A stretch of DNA of 64,000 bases from assembly GCF_037975245.1 (NCBI RefSeq), contig NC_092565.1, positions 20,822,999 to 20,886,998 on the forward strand. Direction: 5' to 3'. This stretch comes from Apostichopus japonicus (Eukaryota > Echinodermata > Holothuroidea > Aspidochirotida > Stichopodidae). The first letter of the stretch is position 1; each line of letters begins with the position of its first letter. A program made the position numbers and the translations under genes. Below are positions 1 to 9,800 of this stretch, in pieces. The notes beneath the pieces are model-generated. The model made no database searches and was not told the origin of the DNA. It saw only the letters and a program-made list of their open reading frames with translations.

Positions 1-208
1 TCCTCTACGATTCCTCTCCTCTACGATTCCTCTCCTCTACGATTCCTCTCCTCTACGATTCCTCTCCTCTACGATTCCTCTCCTCTACGATTCCTCTCCT
101 CTACGATTCCTCTCCTCTACGATTCCTCTCCTCTACGATTCCTCTCCTCTACGATTCCTCTCCTCTACGATTCCTCTCCCCTCCTCAACGGTTCCTCTCC
201 TCTAGGAT
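1..208. repeat. 16-bp tandem repeat
   Basis: Unit tcctctacgattcctc repeated about 12 times from the window edge, degenerate after 177. Lies in an upstream intron of copy A. Confidence 0.95.
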
Positions 209-284
209 TCAACCAATGTAATACTATTTTCCCATTACGTCGCCATTTACTTCATTAATCAAACCCGAGAGGGTCTGCGGGAGG

Positions 285-432
285 TAGGTGGCTGGAGGCG
301 GGAGGCTGAAGGTGAGGAGGTGGAGAGGTGGGGAGGTGAGGAGGCGGGGTGGTGCGGAGGCGGGAGGTGGGGAGGCGGGAGGCGGGAGGCGGGAGGTGGG
401 GAGGCGGGAGGCAGGAGGCGGGAGGCGGGACC
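285..432. repeat. Purine-rich G-tract array, G-quadruplex-prone
   Basis: Repeats of ggaggcgggaggtggg on the plus strand give more than four GGG runs spaced by 4-5 bases, the canonical quadruplex pattern. The open frames across it are low-complexity artefacts. Confidence 0.85.
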
Positions 433-797
433 TGGGCCATACCCAAATGGCAGTACGGCAACCAAGGTAGGCGTTCACCTTTCAATGCGCATTTCAGGTT
501 TCATTGCGCAGATCCTATGCGTGTTTGTCGCGCACGTGCAAGGTGATGACGTGTGAGGTGCAGAGTATATACTGGTGTCTCATTCATAACCTCACTCGAG
601 GGCCGTGGTTCATGTGTCCATCTGGTCCAATGATAAATTCGGGCCTGTCAGTAATTTCAGACGAACTTATAAGGGTATGCATAATCAGACATATTATGAC
701 GTCATCAGCCATAGATTATATGTGACGTGGACATTACTTAATGATCTGATGTCTAGTCCTGTAATGTTTTCGTTTCTCTTCATTGTGTCTTGTCTAG

Positions 798-842
798 GTA
801 CAGTCTCAATATGATAATTGAAGAGCTGAAGAATCCATATGA
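798..842 (+). CDS. Copy A exon (equivalent of copy B exon 4)
   Basis: 45-nt exon after acceptor AG 796-797 and before donor GT 843-844 (gtgagt). It encodes [14 protein letters not shown]; the leading G completes a Trp codon whose first two bases lie in an upstream exon outside the window. Same length and phase as 19063-19107 in copy B. Confidence 0.85.
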
Positions 843-3800
843 GTGAGTGTCATATTCTTAGACTTATAACTGATTCTAAGATTTAAACAAACCCAAAGAG
901 AACCCATTTCTTTCCCATGTAGCACTAAGCAATAATATATATATATATTGACATAACGGCAGCCTCCTCCTGGTACGACTTTTAAATGATATCTTCCAAT
1001 ATAATGTCAGCCTCCTCCTGCTACGACATTTAAATTTTGACATCTTCCAATAACTTCAAAGACTTTACTTCGATGTTTAAGCTGAAGATGGAGTTGGGTT
1101 TGCCTCTTTATAATGATGCTTTATAAGAACCTCACAATCATGTGATTAAAATCCAAGTACAACTATAATTAGTTTAGACGTTAATTAACTTTGCAATTGG
1201 CTCTGTCGGGCACTAATCCAGAAATTTACCAATGAGTGTGAATGAACAAGATGTTTATTGTAGCAAACCACATATAAAAGGAGTTCTGAGGGTGTTCCCA
1301 CGTCAGACTATATAAATGAGGTCTAAACGAAAGTTTCTGTTCATAACTACTTTTGTGATTTCATTTTACTATTTTGTTCTTGTGTTTTTGTGAGATTGAT
1401 TTTTTGTAGCCGGATTACCGATGAGTGAAACCAGGATGCTATTTGAAGCAAACCCCATATAAGGAGGTCTGATGGTACTCCCACAGAATAAAAATGAAAT
1501 CTTATACATATACACGTCAGAATATATGCAATAGGTTTATACGCAAGTTTCTGTTAATAACTACTTTTGTGATTTTCATGTTTCTATTTGTTAGTTTTTT
1601 TTTTTTTATTGTGAGAATGATTTTTGTAGCCGGATTACCGATGAATGAAGCAGGATGCTTTTTAAGGTCTCAATTCTGCCTAGTAAAATTTCAGTTTTTT
1701 AAAAACCTACGATTATATATAGAACCAGCCACATAAAGCATCCTTTTTTAGACCTTAATTATAACAGGCTGCCTATAAAATATACAATGTACAAATTTCA
1801 AGTTGTCTTTGGTTTAACGGATTACACTCGACAAACACTGTCATACAATTATACCGCCGAGATAACAAGGACATCTATAAAGATAATATCATTTATAAAC
1901 TTAGTCTATGGTTTTACATGATCTTCCTATCCATAATTTATGGAGTAGTAATATTAGGGTGTCACAAATTCCTTTCCGCGCTGCTGTCACATTACCCAGA
2001 ATGTTCTTTCAGTCACTGTACCTTTCCTGTGGGGGTTTGAATAGTTCTTGCACACCTGACAATAGAAATACATTCATTGTTAAAACGTCTTGTCGTATTC
2101 ATACAAGGGTTAAATCAACTTCGCACCTGTACGAACTTTGGACCACATCGGCTACACTGCTGGGTAGAGTACATAAACACCCAGCGTGCTATTGATGTGG
2201 TACCCCATCCCCACCGGTTTGAACGTCAAGGTTTATGAGGTACTGCGTAAGTCTCTGAAAATCGCTGTGTGTTGATGCACTTCACACAGTTTAGTAGGTA
2301 CTGCACGCATATATTGCACCAATCACGCCAAAAAAATATGTCACCGTAACAAGTATGTTTTAGCACTATGCACCCTTTTTCGTGATGTGATGTTAGCATA
2401 TATTTGTGCGTTAATTTAAATTTGAGAATGGCGTCAAAGTTTTGTTCTCTATTATCTCAAGTTTTTCAACGTGAATATGGTGTCTTAAAAATATTATTTG
2501 GTCGTGGGGGCGTTGTGGTCAAGTGGTTAAGGCAGTGGACTTGTGATCTAAGCATTGCAGGTTCGAGTTCTGGCCAGATCATTGTTGTGTACTTAGGCGA
2601 GGCCATTTATCTCCATTGCCTCTCTTCACCCAGGTGTATTAATAGGGACTTGTGAGGTAACTTGTAAATATAGTTGCTTGCGCCAGTTTGTGGCTGTACC
2701 CTATGGGAAGTCCCCCGGGGGCACGTGGATGTGGTGCACCGTGGTGCCCCAAGAGTGATTGAATTGTGCCCACTTTGGTGTTTGGGTGTGACAAGTTACT
2801 AATGACCAATGATTAAGTTATAAAGACGGATGAGAGGGCGTTGGTCTTGAACAAGACTGTAAACCTTCATATTTTTTTTTAAACTTGTATATGGTGGTGT
2901 CAAAATATTTAACCGTATCGCTTTCTTCGCGACTAAAATATGTGAATATGGTTGCTTCAACTCATTTTGTCGTGTTAATAATGTAAATATGGTGTTCTCA
3001 ATTTATGTCGTCGCATCCAGCCTGTGAATTAAGTGCAGGGGTCAATTAACTTCTTTAATTCAACGTGAATATGATGTCGTAAAATGTATTTGGCCGTAAT
3101 CAAAATATGTGTTCATATGATTGCGAATACTTTGCATAGGTGTCGATGCATTTCGTCGTGTCAGTGGGATTATGAACTAATCTAAAAATAACATAGGTTG
3201 GATGGGAGATGGGAGAACGGCGTCTTGAATTATTCCAAAAAACATGTCAACAAGTAAAGCATTATCGCAGGAGTAAAACATGATGCCTGTGCAGCGACGA
3301 ATAAAGCGGAGAGAAGCATGAATGTTGTTCCAATGGGTACATTAATGTTGCCCATATAGTACCCGTTTTTTCTTTTGGCGACCTCACACTTCGTTTTGTT
3401 TCTCTAGTTTCAAGTTTAGAGTCAATTTGGATTTTTGAAATACACTGCTGTTTCATTTGAATGAATGTATATATTTGGTGAGCTGAAACATTGTGAAATG
3501 TTAACACGCTGTCAATGTTTACAATTCTCCCGTGGAATGACGATTTAAATAAGTCTATTATTAAGAAAAACAAACACAAAATTGAGCGCAATTGTCATGA
3601 TTTAATCATTCATTCTTCTTTTTTCCTCAATTTATTTATCGTTTATCATTAATGTGATCCGAAATTTGCTTATGATTTGTAACTTTAATTCTTAATTTTT
3701 TAAGTATATTACACGGAACAACACTTTTCGAGTACATGTAGCAAAACAGATAGGGTAAGGGCAATGGAATCGAAAATAGCCTTATTTAATAAATCAGGAC

Positions 3801-6800
3801 ATATATAGGGGAAAAGGCGTGCCACAGCTCCATCACAAAAGTAACATTTATGTTTTCTTGATCTGCAAGTTCTAAAATAGTTGAACCTTTCAGCACTAAG
3901 TACTTCTTTCAATTTAAAGAAAAATGCATCGATATTTGGATCTCGTTCATTTCTTTTGCAATCATAAAGAAAGTATTTCATATGAAGTATGAGGAAATTG
4001 TCATTACTCATTCTGCTGTTACCCAGATGCTTCACATTCAAAAATGTCACCTAATTTTGAAGAAATAAAAAAAGCCCATATTTTTGCCATAGAAAATGCT
4101 CAAAAGACGTAGAGTTGATTTAAAATACAGAACATTTCCCAGAAATTCAGTAAAGAAATCATTTTTAGTTACTGGAATATACCTATTAACAGGTTTGTTG
4201 GTCTAGTAACCAGGATGTTCGACTTGCAAACCTGCCTAATATATTACTTGTTATACGGCATGACATTGAAAGAAGAAAACATTCCGTCAATTTGGAATTT
4301 TGGGATGATCTTGTTCAGAGGACCACGTGACTAGAGAATGATAATAAAGTAAAAAATATTGATTGCAATGGATAAGCTTGACGATGACAGGAAAGTTGCT
4401 AAAAAGTGTAATTAAAATTATATTATTATTATTTTCCAGAAATCTTCCAAAGTGTATTATGATTTCCGTGCTTATTGTAACAGTCTTGTACGTCTTCACA
4501 AATGTGGCCTACTTTACGGTTTTGACAAAAGAAGAAATACTAGCATCAAACGCAGTAGCTGCCGTAAGTATGGATATTTCATTATTGAAGGTGCCGTTGG
4601 CATGTGGGGGTGGGGTGGGGAGGGGTAAGGTAGGGTAGGGGTAGGGGTAAAGGTAATGGTATAGGGATAGTAATTGGAGTTGGGAGTTTATTCCAAACTG
4701 TCAAGGTTAGTTTCGTTAGTAGGACAAGACATTTTGTTCCTTCCCTCCCTCCTTCCCTCCCCCCTTACCCTCGTCGCCTCCCTCTCTCACCACAAAGAAC
4801 ATTATTCCAACAACTTTTGGACGATTTTATCATTGATAAGATGTATATATACTAAATGCAACATTTCTGATTGTTCAGCAATATTGTTCAGAGGCAATCT
4901 AAAAATATGTACATATATATTTATTCTGCATGTTTCTTCTATTCTATCCTATTCTATTCAATTCTTTTCAATTCTATTCAATTCTTTTCAATACTACTCT
5001 ATTCTTTTCAATTCTATACAATTCTACTCTATTCAATTCTACTCTATTCAATTCTACTCTATTCAATTCTACTCTATTCAATTCTACTCTATTCAATTCT
5101 ACTCTATTCAATTCTACTCTATTCAATTCTACTCTATTCAATTCTACTCTATTCTATTCAATACTACTCTATTCAATTCTACTCTATTCAACTCTGTTCA
5201 ATTCTACTCTATTCAATACTACTCTATTCTATTCAATACTACTCTATTCTATTCAATACTACTCTATTCTATTCAATACTACTCTATTCTATTCAATACT
5301 ACTCTATTCTATTCAATACTACTCTATTCTATTCAATACTACTCTATTCTATTCAATACTACTCTATTCTATTCAATACTACTCTATTCTATTCAATACT
5401 ACTCTATTCTATTCAATACTACTCTATTCTATTCAATACTACTCTATTCTATTCAATACTACTCTATTCACTTCTACTCTGTTCACAGACCTTTGGATTG
5501 CGTACTTTGGGTAATTTTGCATTCATAATGCCTCTCTCAGTCGCCATCTCAACGTTCGGTTCGGTCAATGGTAACATCCTTACTACGTCACGGTGAGAGA
5601 AAATTGCAAATGTAACGAATATCTCGTGAGAGATTGAATAACATGGATGTTTGCAATATGTCGAACGTGATATGTTTCATGGAGCTTTGTCTCTAGCAAA
5701 ATCTAAGTTGTAAGTTTCTGTCGGCCTGTAACTAAATTTTGCCATCCTTTTGTAATGTAAGATGCATTTTACATGCAGATGTGAATACTGCACAATTCCG
5801 AAATAATTTAATTCTGCCTTTTTCTTTCGTTCAAAGATACGACAGGATGTAAATATAGAAATGTTATTAAGAACATTGGATGTGGTGTATGCACGCATAT
5901 CATATGGTATACTGATACAAACACAATCAATTGAATATTTACTTATATTGTATAAGTCAGTATATCTTCCCACTCTTAAATGTCCTGGGAAATGAAATAG
6001 AAGACAGATGTCTGTAAACTTCAAATGTAATATACGGTGACAATTTGAGTTGGTGCGAAGATGAAGGTTAGGTTAGATAGGGTTATCCCAAAGCTTGTTT
6101 ACATGTGTAACGGTGCCTGTGAGAGTCACTATGGACCTTACCCCCCCCCCCCCCCCCTCCCCCCCCCACCTCCACACACACACACAACCACACATACACG
6201 CATACATATACCCAAACTAACCGAAACGTGAAAAAAATAACGAGAAATAAAATCGAAATTATCATTTCTCCGTTGTAGTTTCTTTGTATAATTTCTTTGT
6301 TCTATTTTCTTTGTTCAACTATTTTTGTTGTTGTAGTTTTCTTCTAAACAGCGTATCGTAACAAGTAACATTAGCATGTGCTGGACAAGCATATTGCTTA
6401 TCAACTAACGATATAATTTGGTAGTGAAAAATTGCCGTGATGCCCTTACATTTCAATGAAAATCCAAAGCAAACCTTGCCCTAAAAAAAAGTAAGTGCAT
6501 TGCCCCTGTCGATGCTTAATTCATTCAAGCTCTGGTTTATATATGTCAAGACTTCCATGGAGTTTGTATGTATGATCTCATTAAGTTCAATTAATTTTAA
6601 GTTATTTTCAATTTGGTATTATAGATTGTTCTTTGCCGGTGCACGAGACGGCCAGCTTCCGACAGTAGTCGCTTATATTCACCCTACCACTAGGACACCC
6701 ATACCCTCCATCATTCTTGTGGTAACGTTTATACGTGTGTTTTTTTTTTTCTTTTCTTTTTATTAATATTATTCTAATATTACCGGTAGGGTCCTTTATT

Positions 6801-9800
6801 GTTTCCTTTAGTCATTTAATTAACTAAGCAGCCAACATTTTGACATTTTTATAAAAGTTCAAATAATTTTGAAAGTGATGGATGGGGGTGGAGGGGGGGG
6901 GCGGTTGAGATGGCTTTGAAAATCATGATCTTCTTGTCGTTTTGATTGATATACCGCAAAGTATCATGTTAATTATTCATTGTTTACGGCACCATTTTAT
7001 TTATTGATGTATACTTCACTCCTAGTTCTCATGTCTCTTTCCTCTCAAATCATGGACTTCCCCGTCTACCATATAAACCTTTAAAAGGTTTTGGCGTTTA
7101 ATAGCACTTCACCCCAGCTGACCCCCTCCTGGGTCATCTTCAACTTCCTCTTCCTTCCAAATCTACCATTCTGAAGGTAAAACATTTTCTTTGCATCAGA
7201 ATATTTCTTCATCCGACATCATATGACTTGTGTTTATACTTTTCACTATTTCCTCAAAATGTAGAACACGTCTTTGGTACAACAACGAGTTAAGTCACTC
7301 TCCCCCACCCCCTCCCCTTAACATTGCGCCCTTGATTAGACATGCATTATTAGCAACAATTTCAAATAAGTACTAATTGAAAGAATTTTCTTCATCATTA
7401 ATACAGATGGTAGCAACAACCGTTTATACTTTTGTTGATGACGTGTTTACCATAATCAACTACTTCAGTTTTGTCACGTGGTCTTCCATGGCATTGGCCA
7501 TATTTGGACTCTTGTATCTGCGTTGGAAAGAACCGGATCTGAAGCGACCTTACAAGGTAATGTATACCACAGGGAGGGGGGGGGGAATACAACTATTAAT
7601 ATCATATTATGCTTTGTTTGTCATGTGTGACGTTGTCAATCACATTTGTGGCTCATCCGCTGTGAAATACAAGTAATAATTGAATAAAATATGAACTAAA
7701 GGTTACAAATATAGATCGGTCCAATGGTTATGATTAAATCGAGTTTGGGGGAGGCAATTTAGCTTGCCCCTTGACGGGGCAAGCTAAACGACCTATACAT
7801 TGATGAGTAACATAGCATAAAAAAATATTTTACTCAAATCAATTTTTAAAAATCTGCTTTAATGAGCTGATTTAATGTGGACACCACATTTGTGTTTTAA
7901 TGTATAACACAGGCAGACTAAATGTCAAGGAGAGTAAGTGTTTTGCGAACGTTACGCTATCACTATAATGGTATTAATAATCAACTACAAAAATATTAAT
8001 GTGAAAGTGTGCGCCGATGATTGAGTATATAGGGACTACATTAGTTAGTAAATGGGAGAAATATTTTGAATCTATGTGGATTTTATAACTTGGCATGTTT
8101 AGTGTCATAAAATCTCATCTGAGCCTTCATTTAGGCTATTCAAATCAAATGGGTGGTATTTCTAGAGGTAGTTCCGTCTTGAAATCAGATTTACTACATA
8201 AAATCATCATTTTGGAAGTGAACTGTAACTTGACAATATGGTGTATGTTGTGATCTCATGCTGGTTATCTTTCGACTTTAAACCTAATTTTTTGAAGAAT
8301 GTATTTGGAATTGGCATACCTTAAGTCGGGTGGAGGATCCAGGAGATGTAAACCGCCTCCATCTCCTTCAACCCCCCCACCACCCCCCCCCCTCCCAAAG
8401 GAGAGAGAGATATTGACACAAATTACTGGTAGATATAATTGTAGAACTATTTGTAGTCCGAACTGTCCCAGAATGCTCAACATCTCAATTTTCTTCTGAG
8501 GGAATACCCCCCCCCCCCCTTCCATTCCCTTTTTACCACCTTTCATTCTCCGAGCGCTTACTACGGAATGCCACATTTATCAAAAATGTCCAAAACAATA
8601 TAACTTATATTAGTCTTGACATGTTTCTATAAATTTGGACATGCTTATATTATTTTGGACATGCTTATATTATTTTGGACATGCTTGTATTGTTTTGGAA
8701 CTTTTTTTTGGTACATTTGGATATTCCGTAGCTTACACCTCTTCTTCAGAGCATAACCTCTGAGAGGGCTACACAGAAAAAGATGAACCAACCACCCGGA
8801 AGGAATAAAAATCAACTTATAGATGTATCAAAACTTATCTATTATTATTCATTCAATAGTTGTCAAACTCTTTCGACAGTAGAAATATCAATAAATATTT
8901 ATATAACATGATAGACGTACTTGTTAACACAGTTAACATGTAATATTTCGGTATATAGTGACCCTGACATATGACATGATTTGTCTAACGCACAGGGAAA
9001 TTATTTACGTAAGAAGAGTAGAAATCCCATCTTGTTGAGGGTACGGAACACTTAAAGGGACTGATATGTGGTACACAAGAAGAACAGTGAATAAATGGAA
9101 AACAAGTATCATACTAAGCTGTACTATATAGCTTAAGGAACGCCATCAACTATATGGCTGAAAGAACGCCATCTACTATATGGCGTTTTCTTAAGTATAA
9201 TGGCGTTCCTCAAGACATATAGTAGATGGCGTTCCTCGAACCATATAGTAGATGGCGTTCCTTAAGCCTACTATCTACTATATGGCTTAAGGAACGCCAT
9301 CAACTGTATGGCTGAAGGAACGCCATCTACTACATGGCTTAAGCAACGTCATCTGCTAAATGTCTTAAGGAAAGCTATCTACTTTATGGCGTTTCTTAAG
9401 TATGATGGCGTTCCTCAAGACATATAGTAGATGGCGTTCCTCGAACCATATAGTAGATGACGTTCCCTAAGCCTACTATCTACTATATGGCGTAAAGAAC
9501 GCCATCAACTATATGGCTGAAGGAACGCCATCTACTACATGGCGTTTGATGGCGTTCCTTAAGTATGATGGCGTTCCTCAGGCCATATAGTAGATGGCGT
9601 TCCTCGAGCCATATATATGTGGCGTTCATTAAGCCTACTATCTACTATATGGCGTAAAGAACGCCATCAACTATATGGCTGAAGGAACGCCATCTACTAC
9701 ATGGCGTTTGATGGCGTTCCTTAAGTATGATGGCGTTCCTCAGGCCATATAGTAGATGGCGTTCCTTAATCCAAATAGCAGATGCCGTTCCTTAAGCCTA

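Noticed and set aside
4674-5596. Long forward frames of Tyr/Ser/Ile/Leu/Phe repeats (up to 284 codons)
   Set aside because: They are the 15/20-bp minisatellite read in all three frames; only 5489-5592 within them is a true exon.
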